Origin: Desulfobacterales bacterium
Lineage (GTDB): Bacteria > Desulfobacterota > Desulfobacteria > Desulfobacterales > Desulfobacteraceae
Assembly: GCA_022361535.1 (NCBI GenBank)
Contig: JAKSAU010000915.1
Coordinates: forward strand, 1-6,979
Reading direction: 5' to 3'
DNA: 6,979 nucleotides
Shown here: positions 1 through 6,175 of the stretch, piece by piece
Numbering within the stretch: the stretch's first letter is position 1
Layout of the letters: every line of letters starts with the position of its first letter
Notes under the pieces: generated by a model
The model's database searches: none
Told to the model about the DNA's origin: nothing
The model's input: the letters and a program-made list of their open reading frames with translations, nothing else
Translations under genes and position numbers: made by a program

Positions 1-74
1 CCAAACCCAAAGGATTTTCCCTGGATAAGATCCCGCCGGGCGTATCTTTGTATAAAGGAACAACACCAGTTTAA
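1..74 (+). CDS. Possible C-terminal end of an upstream gene (partial)
   Basis: The frame beginning at base 3 is open from the window edge to a TAA at 72-74 and would encode a 23-residue tail ending ...PPGVSLYKGTTPV. It reads like ordinary protein, and a strong intrinsic terminator follows about 85 nt after the stop, as expected for the end of a + strand transcription unit. The frame beginning at base 1 is also open (to a TAA at 169-171), but its stop lies inside the terminator stem, so I prefer frame 3. The frame beginning at base 2 stops at 26-28. Family and function cannot be recognised from so short a piece. Confidence 0.4.
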   Translation, partial: KPKGFSLDKIPPGVSLYKGTTPV

Positions 75-158
75 GAAAAAGACAACCATACAAGTTAACA
101 TCCTTATCCCCTCATTGATGCGGATTATTACCAACACAGACATATTTAAAAACACATC

Positions 159-200
159 AAAGGCCTGGTAAAATGTTTACCAGGCCTTTTCTCTTCTTTT
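159..200 (+). terminator. Strong intrinsic terminator of the upstream gene
   Basis: A perfect 14-bp inverted repeat (159-172 pairing with 176-189, core AGGCCTGGTAAA) closes on a 3-nt loop, ATG. It is followed by a pyrimidine-rich, T-rich tail (TTTTCTCTTCTTTTTT, about 187-202). This is a textbook Rho-independent terminator for transcription arriving from the left. In the opposite direction only a short T run follows the stem, so it is mainly a + strand terminator. Confidence 0.88.
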
Positions 201-485
201 TTCCTGATACTGCAAAAAATTTTTAGTACTTTGTATTCATTTACAGCAAAACCACAACATATTGTGTCATGCAAAACAAAATAATCCATACAAAAACTAT
301 CCATCAAAAAAACACTTGATTTGATCTTTTATTTAATGTTAGTTACTCCAAAACTTTTTAGGACAGAATTCATAATTTTGAATAATTTGCTTAATCTACT
401 GCCTAAAAAGACGTGAATAGTTCCCGGAATATATCCGGCTCAACAGTATGATTTAATATTAATTTTTTTCTAAAAAGGAGAAAAA
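190..485. other. AT-rich leader upstream of the porin gene
   Basis: This 296-bp stretch has no supportable gene. It lies between the upstream terminator and the porin start and should contain the porin promoter. TTTACA at 240-245 and TTGATT at 316-321 resemble -35 boxes, but neither has a good -10 hexamer at 16-18 bp. Two short dyads are visible: CACAA-N4-TTGTG at 253-266 and CCGGA-N5-TCCGG at 424-438. ATCCAT occurs twice, 15 bp apart (284 and 299). None is strong enough to name a regulator. The only firm element is the ribosome binding site AAAGGAG just before the start codon. Confidence 0.5.
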
Positions 486-1529
486 ATGAATTTCAAAAAG
501 TTTGCAGCCCCAATTGCAGCTATTATTTCAGTGCTTTGCTTTGGGTTTACCAACGGGGCATTTGCCGCAGACTGGCAGTTCTACGGAGCAGCCAGTGTTA
601 ACACCTTCTGGAGTGATTCCGACCTAAACGACACCACCCAGTTTTCATTGGATCTGAACGCAGCGGATATCGGGGCTGAAGTCAGTGTATCTGATTCTTT
701 GATGGGTGCTTTTGAATACACCACAGAGGATGGAAATGTCTCCCTTACTCACCTTTATGGCGAATGGAATTTCGGATCGGGCAGCCTCCTGGTGGGCCAG
801 GCGGAAGTTCCTGCTTTCCTGGGTATTTCCGAACAGGCATATGATGGAGATCGGGCTTTGGAAGGCCTTGGTGAGTTCAATCCGGGTGAGCGCGCTGTTA
901 TTCGTCTGGCATTCGGTGATTTTGAAATTGCTGCTGTTGAACCGGATATCCAGGTAGACACTGCCGGAGGTCTTGACGACAGCCTGACAGAGGTTAAAAT
1001 CCCAGCCATCCATGCCAAATATACTTTTAGTGGAGATACCCTGAATGCCGGAATAGCCGGTGCGTATGCAAGCTTTGATTATGACGATGAAAGCGTTACT
1101 TCTTATGTCGCCCTGGTTTCTGTGGACGCTACTGTAAACCGCTTCCGCATGGCTGTCCAGGCCTGGTTTGGGCAGAACGTGGGTAACATTGCTCCCCAGG
1201 ATACCCGGGGTGACTTTGAAGACGGCTATGCTATTTATGAAGGCGGCCAAATTGAAGATGTAGATGCCTGGGGTGCAGCCCTGGTTGTTCAGATGGTCCT
1301 CAACGACACCTTCTCCTTTGAAGCAGGATACGGATATGTTGACCTGGATTATGGAGATGCCGCTCTTTACGGAAGCGACGACGATAAAGTACAGACCTAT
1401 TACCTGAATATGCCCATCACCTTAGCAGAAGGCGTTCAGATCGTTCCTGAGATAGGTGTCATTGACTACTATGAAACCGGTCAGGATGAAATCACCTACG
1501 GCGGTGCCAAATGGCAAATTGAATTCTAA
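486..1529 (+). CDS. Acidic porin-like outer-membrane beta-barrel protein
   Basis: This 347-residue protein starts at an ATG preceded by a clear ribosome binding site (AAAGGAG, 474-480). Residues 1-27 form a Sec signal peptide: N-terminal Lys4-Lys5, a hydrophobic core, and cleavage at AFA/AD. The mature part is rich in alternating polar/hydrophobic stretches, Gly and Tyr, and ends in Phe (KWQIEF), the outer-membrane barrel sorting signal. It probably forms an outer-membrane channel. By hand count the mature chain has about 56 Asp/Glu against about 10 Lys/Arg, so it is very acidic, which would favour cations rather than phosphate esters. It stands alone between two terminators and converges on ugpC, so it is not in the ugp operon. 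I cannot place it in a named porin family, and substrate specificity is unknown. Confidence 0.8.
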   Translation: MNFKKFAAPIAAIISVLCFGFTNGAFAADWQFYGAASVNTFWSDSDLNDTTQFSLDLNAADIGAEVSVSDSLMGAFEYTTEDGNVSLTHLYGEWNFGSGSLLVGQAEVPAFLGISEQAYDGDRALEGLGEFNPGERAVIRLAFGDFEIAAVEPDIQVDTAGGLDDSLTEVKIPAIHAKYTFSGDTLNAGIAGAYASFDYDDESVTSYVALVSVDATVNRFRMAVQAWFGQNVGNIAPQDTRGDFEDGYAIYEGGQIEDVDAWGAALVVQMVLNDTFSFEAGYGYVDLDYGDAALYGSDDDKVQTYYLNMPITLAEGVQIVPEIGVIDYYETGQDEITYGGAKWQIEF

Positions 1530-1572
1530 ACATTTCTATCTGCGTCGGATAAATTACGGTACCTGATGCTAT

Positions 1573-1608
1573 AAAACCCCACAGGAAATAAATCCTGTGG
1601 GGTTTTTT
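1573..1608. terminator. Bidirectional intrinsic terminator between porin and ugpC
   Basis: CCCCACAGGA (1577-1586) pairs perfectly with TCCTGTGGGG (1593-1602) around a 6-nt loop. Four flanking A:T pairs (1573-1576 with 1603-1606) extend the stem to 14 bp. On the + strand six T residues follow (1603-1608), terminating the porin transcript. On the - strand the same stem is followed by TTTT, so it can also end the convergent ugpC transcript, whose stop codon is at 1659. Confidence 0.87.
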
Positions 1609-1658
1609 GTATTCCTACCAATCTTATTCCCGATTAAGCTGGCCTGAGACAAGAAGGC

Positions 1659-2750
1659 TTAATAGATCACCTTTGTACTTTCAGCATCAAAAAGATGCAT
1701 TTGTTTAAGATTCATACCAAGCGTCACGCTCTGTCCCGGGGAAAAAACCTGCTTACCTTCACTTTTTGACATCAGCCTTACCCCCTGGATATCCACATGA
1801 AGATAAGTTTCGCTGCCTAAAGGCTCGGACACTGCCACCTGCCCTTCAAAGTACCAGTCATTGGGCAGTTCTACTGTGCCCGGCGTTATCTCTTCAGCCC
1901 TCAATCCAAGAACCACCTTTTCCCCGTCAGTCAACTTGGCACCCTCTTTATGGGGCACCGGAATTTTGAGCCCTGTATCAAACACGGCGAAAAAACGATC
2001 GTTTTCAAGAACAAGACCGCACTCTACAAGATTCATGGGGGGAGTGCCGATAAACCCTGCTACAAAAGTATTTACTGGGTTTGAAAACAGCTCAAGTGGG
2101 GTACCCACCTGTTCAATAAACCCATCCCTGAGCACTACGATCCGATCAGCAAGCGTCATGGCCTCCACCTGGTCGTGGGTAACATAAATCACAGTTGAAT
2201 CAACCCGCTGGTGGAGCAATTTGATCTCTGCCCGCATCTGGATTCTCAATTTGGCGTCCAGGTTCGACAAGGGTTCATCAAATAAAAAGATAGAGGGTTT
2301 TCTAACCATGGCTCGTCCCATGGCCACTCTTTGGCGCTGTCCGCCGGAAAGCTCATGGGGTTTTCTTTGAAGCAGATCCTCAAGGCCAAGAATCGCTGCT
2401 ACCTCATTAACCCTGTGTTCAATTTCGGCTTTGGGGGTTTTACTTAGCTGGAGCCCAAAAGACATATTCTTGAACACATTCATGTGCGGATAAAGGGCAT
2501 AATTTTGAAAGACCATGGCCAAGCCCCTGTCTTTTGGAGCAATATCATTGACCACTTTTCCATCAATGGAAATGGTTCCTTCGGAAATCTCCTCTAAGCC
2601 TGCCACCATACGTAAAAGGGTTGACTTACCACATCCTGAAGGGCCTACAAGTACAAGGAATTCTTTATCTCTAATTTCCAGGTCAAGCCCATGAACGACT
2701 TCGGTTTTCCCGTACCGTTTTACAACCTTTTCAAAACTCAACTCTGCCAT
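1659..2750 (-). CDS. ugpC: Glycerol-3-phosphate ABC importer, ATP-binding subunit UgpC
   Basis: This cytoplasmic ATPase of the MalK/UgpC type (363 residues; E. coli UgpC is about 356) powers import by the UgpB-UgpA-UgpE complex. Landmarks in order are the A-loop Tyr13, Walker A GPSGCGKST (36-44), Q-loop Gln82, signature LSGGQRQR (134-141), Walker B IFLFDE (154-159), D-loop SNLD (162-165) and H-loop His192. All catalytic residues are present. Residues from about 235 to the end form the C-terminal TOBE/regulatory domain typical of this group, including LGLRAEE, where many relatives have LRPE, and a closing MHLFD like the LHLFD of E. coli UgpC. The gene is divergent from ugpB, whereas in E. coli ugpC is co-transcribed. 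A weak AGGGG about 12 nt before the ATG may be its ribosome binding site. A general multi-sugar ATPase (MsmK/MalK) is the alternative, but context favours UgpC. Confidence 0.93.
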   Translation of the reverse strand: MAELSFEKVVKRYGKTEVVHGLDLEIRDKEFLVLVGPSGCGKSTLLRMVAGLEEISEGTISIDGKVVNDIAPKDRGLAMVFQNYALYPHMNVFKNMSFGLQLSKTPKAEIEHRVNEVAAILGLEDLLQRKPHELSGGQRQRVAMGRAMVRKPSIFLFDEPLSNLDAKLRIQMRAEIKLLHQRVDSTVIYVTHDQVEAMTLADRIVVLRDGFIEQVGTPLELFSNPVNTFVAGFIGTPPMNLVECGLVLENDRFFAVFDTGLKIPVPHKEGAKLTDGEKVVLGLRAEEITPGTVELPNDWYFEGQVAVSEPLGSETYLHVDIQGVRLMSKSEGKQVFSPGQSVTLGMNLKQMHLFDAESTKVIY

Positions 2751-2800
2751 TTAACTTTGCTGCCCCTATATTTCTTTGATAAAAATCCGATTTTCTGGCC

Positions 2801-2829
2801 ATAAAACAATAAAAAAGAACAAGAATCAA
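2801..2829 (-). promoter_or_regulatory. Candidate sigma70-type promoter for ugpC
   Basis: Read on the minus strand, TTGATT (complement of 2824-2829) and TTTTAT (complement of 2801-2806) are separated by exactly 17 bp. Each matches the sigma70 consensus at four of six positions. They lie about 50-80 nt before the ugpC ATG. The surrounding DNA is very AT-rich, so a chance match is possible. Confidence 0.35.
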
Positions 2830-2847
2830 TTCATTTTTTCAATAAAT

Positions 2848-2896
2848 AAATTAATCTTGACATAAAAATGATATACAAATAAAGCAAGATTAAATT
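2848..2896. promoter_or_regulatory. Spaced 12-bp inverted repeat, candidate operator
   Basis: The 12-mer at 2848-2859 (ending TTAATCTTG) recurs in inverted orientation at 2885-2896 (beginning CAAGATTAA) with 11 of 12 positions matching and nine consecutive perfect pairs. The 25-bp spacer places the half-sites about 37 bp apart. The repeat sits in the divergent ugpC/ugpB region, and its left arm overlaps a TTGACA hexamer at 2857-2862. This is the geometry of paired operator sites or a looping repressor. No specific regulator can be named. Confidence 0.45.
2857..2874 (+). promoter_or_regulatory. Pho-box-like element / -35 region upstream of ugpB
   Basis: The 18 bases TTGACATAAAAATGATAT match the E. 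coli PhoB consensus (CTGTCAT, A/T-rich 4-nt linker, CTGTCAT-like) at about 13 of 18 positions, including the linker. The two 7-mers are in direct repeat with an 11-bp period. E. coli ugp is PhoB-activated, so position and context are right. The same bases include TTGACA, a perfect sigma70 -35. The hexamer 17 bp downstream (TAAAGC, 2880-2885) is a poor -10, which would fit an activator-dependent promoter. The match is degenerate and the region AT-rich. Confidence 0.4.
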
Positions 2897-2963
2897 GTAT
2901 AGTTGTTCTGTTTTTTGCATTCAAATACAAAAACCAAGTATCCCAGGTAAAAAGGAGTTTAAC

Positions 2964-4289
2964 ATGAAATTTTCTAAAATGTGCTTACTTGTCATGATTG
3001 CCGTTTGCCTGTCATTCCCGGCATCTGCTTTTGCAAAACCTGTCACCATTAACTGGTGGCATGCCATGCGAAGTGCTAGAGGCGAAGTTGTTGCAAAAAT
3101 GATTGAAGAATTCAATGCGTCACAGTCTGATTACAAGGTCGTGGGCACTTTTAAAGGCAACTATGATGAAACCATGAATGCAGGTGTAGCCGCTTTCAGG
3201 GCAAAAAAACAGCCCCATATCCTGCAGGTCTTTGAAGTAGGAACTCAGACCATGATGCTTTCAGGCGCTGTCTATCCGGTATTTGAACTAATGAAAGATG
3301 CCGGCATTGACGTGGACTGGAGCCGTTACCTGCAAGCCGTTTTGTCCTACTACATGAATGCTGACGGCAACCTGATGTCCATGCCGTTTAACTCATCAAC
3401 CCCCATTATGTATTACAATGTCGACTTGTTTGAAAAAGCAGGGATTGCTCCTTTGTCCAAATCAGAGCCCATTACCTGGGACAAACTGGGTGAGATCACT
3501 AAAAAACTGGTTGATGCAGGTATTGCCCCTGCCGGTATGGTAACAGCCTGGCAGTCCTGGACCCAGATTGAAAACTATTCTGCCATCCACAATGTGGCCT
3601 TTGCCACCAAAGCAAACGGATATGAAGGCCTGGACACTGAACTGGCCATAAACAACCCCCTGGTAGTCAAACACATTTCCCGTCTTAAATCCTGGGCAGA
3701 TGACAAACGCTTCATGTATGGCGGCCAGAAATACCAGGGTCCCAAATCAGAGTTTATTGCACAGAATGCAGCCATTTACATTGATTCTATCTCCGGTATT
3801 GCCAAACTGAAAAAAGCGGTCAAAGACTTTAAATGGGATGCCGCTCCCCTTCCCATTGAAGCCGGTACAACACCTCAGAACTCCATCATCGGCGGCGCAT
3901 CCTTGTGGGTGCTCAACGGCCATTCCAAAGAAGAATACAAAGGTGTTGCAGCCTTTTTGAAATTTCTTGCATCCAATGACATGCAGGAATACTGGCACAA
4001 AGAAACCGGATATTTTCCCATCACTATTGATGCCTATGATTCACTTAAAGCAAAAGGCTACTACGATACTGATCCGCTTCAGGAAGTGGGAATCAATCAG
4101 TTGAACCGGGCAATACCCACAAAAATTTCCAGGGGACTTAGACTCGGATATTTCGTTCAGATCAGGAACATTATCAATGAAGAGCTCGAGCAGGTCTGGA
4201 ACGGAAAAAAATCTCCGCAAGAAGCCCTTGATGATGCAGCTGCAAGAAGTAATGCCCAGCTGAGAACTTTTGAGAAAACCTACAAGTAA
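2964..4289 (+). CDS. ugpB: Periplasmic glycerol-3-phosphate/glycerophosphodiester-binding protein UgpB
   Basis: This 441-residue solute-binding protein delivers sn-glycerol-3-phosphate or glycerophosphodiesters to the UgpAE channel. The ATG at 2964 is chosen because AAAGGAG lies just upstream (2951 on) and the protein then begins with a proper signal peptide, residues 1-24, cleaved at AFA/K. A longer frame from a TTG at 2895 adds 23 implausible residues. There is no lipobox, so it is soluble. Similarity to E. coli UgpB runs the full length: KGNY (64-67), LQVFEVGT (87-94), PFNSSTP (141-147), WQSWTQIEN (196-204), IIGGASLWV (308-316), TGY (348-350), GLRLG (391-395), QIR (399-401). Counterparts of the ligand-contacting residues I recall for E. 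coli UgpB are Tyr67, Glu91, Ser145, Ser275, Gly311, Tyr350 and Arg401, with Trp196 and Trp199 also kept. It is the first gene of the rightward operon. Confidence 0.95.
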   Translation: MKFSKMCLLVMIAVCLSFPASAFAKPVTINWWHAMRSARGEVVAKMIEEFNASQSDYKVVGTFKGNYDETMNAGVAAFRAKKQPHILQVFEVGTQTMMLSGAVYPVFELMKDAGIDVDWSRYLQAVLSYYMNADGNLMSMPFNSSTPIMYYNVDLFEKAGIAPLSKSEPITWDKLGEITKKLVDAGIAPAGMVTAWQSWTQIENYSAIHNVAFATKANGYEGLDTELAINNPLVVKHISRLKSWADDKRFMYGGQKYQGPKSEFIAQNAAIYIDSISGIAKLKKAVKDFKWDAAPLPIEAGTTPQNSIIGGASLWVLNGHSKEEYKGVAAFLKFLASNDMQEYWHKETGYFPITIDAYDSLKAKGYYDTDPLQEVGINQLNRAIPTKISRGLRLGYFVQIRNIINEELEQVWNGKKSPQEALDDAAARSNAQLRTFEKTYK

Positions 4290-4304
4290 TTATTGAACCC
4301 AATA

Positions 4305-4345
4305 AAGCCGGATGTTTCCTGATTTTCTCAGGGCACATCCGGCTT
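4305..4345 (+). other. Long hairpin between ugpB and ugpA
   Basis: AAGCCGGATGT (4305-4315) pairs with ACATCCGGCTT (4335-4345) over 11 bp. Within it CCTGA (4318-4322) pairs with TCAGG (4328-4332) around a 5-nt loop, the two stems being separated by a small internal mismatch. There is no T run downstream, so it is unlikely to be an efficient terminator. Hairpins after binding-protein genes of ABC operons commonly protect the upstream mRNA or partly attenuate downstream expression, giving excess binding protein; that role here is inferred. The 3' arm ends 13 nt before the ugpA ATG. Confidence 0.75.
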
Positions 4346-4358
4346 GCGCATTCACATC

Positions 4359-5249
4359 ATGATAAAACGATCCTTTTTTAAATCACGGTATCTGCCTTAT
4401 CTGCTCATTTTTCCACAGATCCTGGTGACCCTGACGTTTTTTTACTGGCCGGCGGCCCAGGGTATATTCCAGTCTTTTCTGTTAAGCGACCCTTTTGGCA
4501 GGAAATCCACTTTTGTCTGGTTTTACAACTACATTGAACTGTTTACAGATCCCCTTTACCTGAAGTCCATACTCATCACATTTGTCTTTTCTTTGGCAAC
4601 AGCGGCGGTTTCAATTTCTTTAGGGTTGTTTATCGCCTCCATGGCCAACAGGGCGCTTAAAGCCAAAGCCCTTGTACGGACAATGCTAATATGGCCTTAT
4701 GCGGTGGCTCCTGCGATTTCCGGGATCATGTGGCTCTTTTTGCTCCACCCTTCCTACGGCATTGTTGCCATCGGCATCAAAAAATGGTTGGGACTGGATT
4801 GGAACCCCGTACTCTATGGTACTGACGCCATGATCATGATTGTCATGGCAAGTGCATGGAAAGAGGTTTCCTATAATTTTGTATTTTTCATTGCCGGTAT
4901 GCAGGCGATTCCAAAGTCATTGATTGAAGCTGCTGCCATAGACGGTGCAGGGCCTTTCAGACGCTTTTGGACAATTACCCTGCCCCTGTTGTCTCCGACA
5001 TTTTTCTTTTTAACGGTCATGAACATCATTTATTCATTTTTTGAAACCTTTGGTATCATCCACACCGTCACACAGGGCGGTCCGGGGGGTTCCACCAATA
5101 TCCTAGTGTACAAAGTTTACCAGGACGGTTTTGTCGGACTGAATTTAGGCTCCTCATCAGCCCAGTCAGTGGTGCTTATGTCCCTGATTATCATCATTAC
5201 CTTTTTACAGTTCAAATTTGTTGAAAAGAAAGTACAATACAGCGGATAA
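4359..5249 (+). CDS. ugpA: Glycerol-3-phosphate ABC importer permease UgpA
   Basis: This inner-membrane permease (296 residues from the ATG; E. coli UgpA is 295) pairs with UgpE to form the translocation channel. Six hydrophobic segments are visible at roughly 12-34, 68-95, 104-125, 155-180, 204-230 and 262-286. The cytoplasmic EAA motif that docks UgpC is EAAAIDGAGP (190-199). The N-terminus resembles E. coli UgpA (SRYLPYLL against SRWLPYLL), as do LIEAAAIDGAGP and SSAQSVVLM. The start is uncertain: ATG 4359 gives the family-typical length but has no ribosome binding site. An in-frame TTG at 4344 would add five residues and has AGGG at 4330-4333 at suitable spacing, but that AGGG lies in the upstream hairpin. 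The stop is 5 nt before ugpE. Confidence 0.93.
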   Translation: MIKRSFFKSRYLPYLLIFPQILVTLTFFYWPAAQGIFQSFLLSDPFGRKSTFVWFYNYIELFTDPLYLKSILITFVFSLATAAVSISLGLFIASMANRALKAKALVRTMLIWPYAVAPAISGIMWLFLLHPSYGIVAIGIKKWLGLDWNPVLYGTDAMIMIVMASAWKEVSYNFVFFIAGMQAIPKSLIEAAAIDGAGPFRRFWTITLPLLSPTFFFLTVMNIIYSFFETFGIIHTVTQGGPGGSTNILVYKVYQDGFVGLNLGSSSAQSVVLMSLIIIITFLQFKFVEKKVQYSG

Positions 5250-5254
5250 AAATT

Positions 5255-6175
5255 ATGGTCGAAAAAACCCCAATATTAGATTTCTTTACCTATGCATTTT
5301 TAATGCTTGGCATCCTTATCGTTGGATTCCCAATCATTTACAGTCTTATAGCAGCAACCCTGCCTTTGGACGAAGTATCCCGGGTTCCCATGCCCCTTAT
5401 TCCAGGGGACCAGTTTATGGTCAATATCAAGGAAGCCTGGACACGTGGCGACCTTGGCACCCAGATCACCAATTCATTTATCATGGCATCCGGGATTACC
5501 TTTGGAAAAATATGCGTTTCCATGATCGGTGCATTTTCCATTGTCTATTTTGATTATAAATTCAGAAAAGTGGCGTTTGCATCTGTATTCTGTACTTTGA
5601 TGCTACCGGTGGAAGTAAGAATCCTGCCCACTTACGAAATGGCTGCCAATGTATTGTCCCCAATCCAGGCAATCTGGGACCTGCTTCACTTAGACAGGGT
5701 GGCGGCATGGTTTGCCGGCCACGACATCAGTGTCTCCTTGAACTGGAGTCTTCTGGATTCTTACACCGGCCTGATTCTGCCCCTTGTTGCATCTGCAACC
5801 TGCACCTTTTTGTTCCGGCAATTTTTTTTAACGATCCCCGAAGAATTGTGTGAGGCAGCCAAAATTGACGGGGCTTCCCCCATGACATTTTTTCGAAAAA
5901 TCCTTTTTCCTTTGTCCAAAACCAATATTGCCGCTTTGGTGGTTATTGAATTTGTATATGGATACAACCAGTACTTGTGGCCCCTGCTTGTCACAACAAA
6001 TCCCAAAATGACAACAGCTGTCATCGGTCTGCAGAACCTGATTCCCCAGGCAGATGATCTGCCCGAATGGAATATCGCTCTGGGAGGAGCACTTTTAGTG
6101 ATGCTTCCCCCTGTCCTGGTCGTACTTTTCATGCAGCGCTGGTTTGTCAAAGGGTTGATTGAAAAAGAGAAATGA
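5255..6175 (+). CDS. ugpE: Glycerol-3-phosphate ABC importer permease UgpE, with loop insertion
   Basis: This is the second inner-membrane permease of the importer (306 residues; E. coli UgpE is about 281). Hydrophobic segments lie at about 10-35, 72-99, 105-123, 170-190, 219-245 and 271-293, and the EAA motif EAAKIDGASP is at 200-209. Stretches such as TLMLPVEVRI, TFLFRQFF, FPLSKTN and NQYLWPLL closely match E. coli UgpE. The extra length is mainly one insertion, residues 133-166, between EMAAN and LDSYTG, where E. coli has only three residues. It is predicted to face the periplasm and contains a Trp-rich, possibly amphipathic helix. The ATG follows the ugpA stop by 5 nt with only a weak ribosome binding site, suggesting translational coupling. 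The last codons overlap the phosphatase gene. Confidence 0.94.
   Translation: MVEKTPILDFFTYAFLMLGILIVGFPIIYSLIAATLPLDEVSRVPMPLIPGDQFMVNIKEAWTRGDLGTQITNSFIMASGITFGKICVSMIGAFSIVYFDYKFRKVAFASVFCTLMLPVEVRILPTYEMAANVLSPIQAIWDLLHLDRVAAWFAGHDISVSLNWSLLDSYTGLILPLVASATCTFLFRQFFLTIPEELCEAAKIDGASPMTFFRKILFPLSKTNIAALVVIEFVYGYNQYLWPLLVTTNPKMTTAVIGLQNLIPQADDLPEWNIALGGALLVMLPPVLVVLFMQRWFVKGLIEKEK

Noticed and set aside
1..171. Frame 1 open from the window edge to a TAA inside the terminator stem
   Set aside because: A stop codon within the terminator hairpin is atypical, the translation is Lys/Asn/Ile-rich like AT-rich noncoding DNA, and frame 3 gives a more natural protein end.
264..270. GTGTCAT, a near match to a Pho-box half-site upstream of the porin
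   Set aside because: Neither neighbouring 7-mer at the 11-bp period resembles the consensus, so a single half-site is not evidence for PhoB control.
284..313. Imperfect 15-bp tandem repeat beginning ATCCAT
   Set aside because: Only about 11 of 15 positions match and most of them are A-tract bases, so chance in AT-rich DNA is the simpler explanation.
645..1250. 201-residue minus-strand open frame inside the porin gene
   Set aside because: It lies wholly antisense to a well-supported barrel gene with signal peptide and C-terminal Phe; no ribosome binding site or recognisable domain.
2895..2963. Upstream TTG start extending ugpB by 23 residues
   Set aside because: It would bury the signal peptide behind an unlikely leader, while the ATG at 2964 has a strong ribosome binding site and ideal signal peptide.
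5218..5553. 111-residue + strand frame spanning the ugpA/ugpE junction
   Set aside because: It overlaps two well-conserved permease genes in another frame and has no family resemblance or ribosome binding site.
5761..6150. 129-residue minus-strand open frame within ugpE
   Set aside because: Antisense shadow of conserved UgpE sequence including the EAA motif region; low-complexity translation without a domain.
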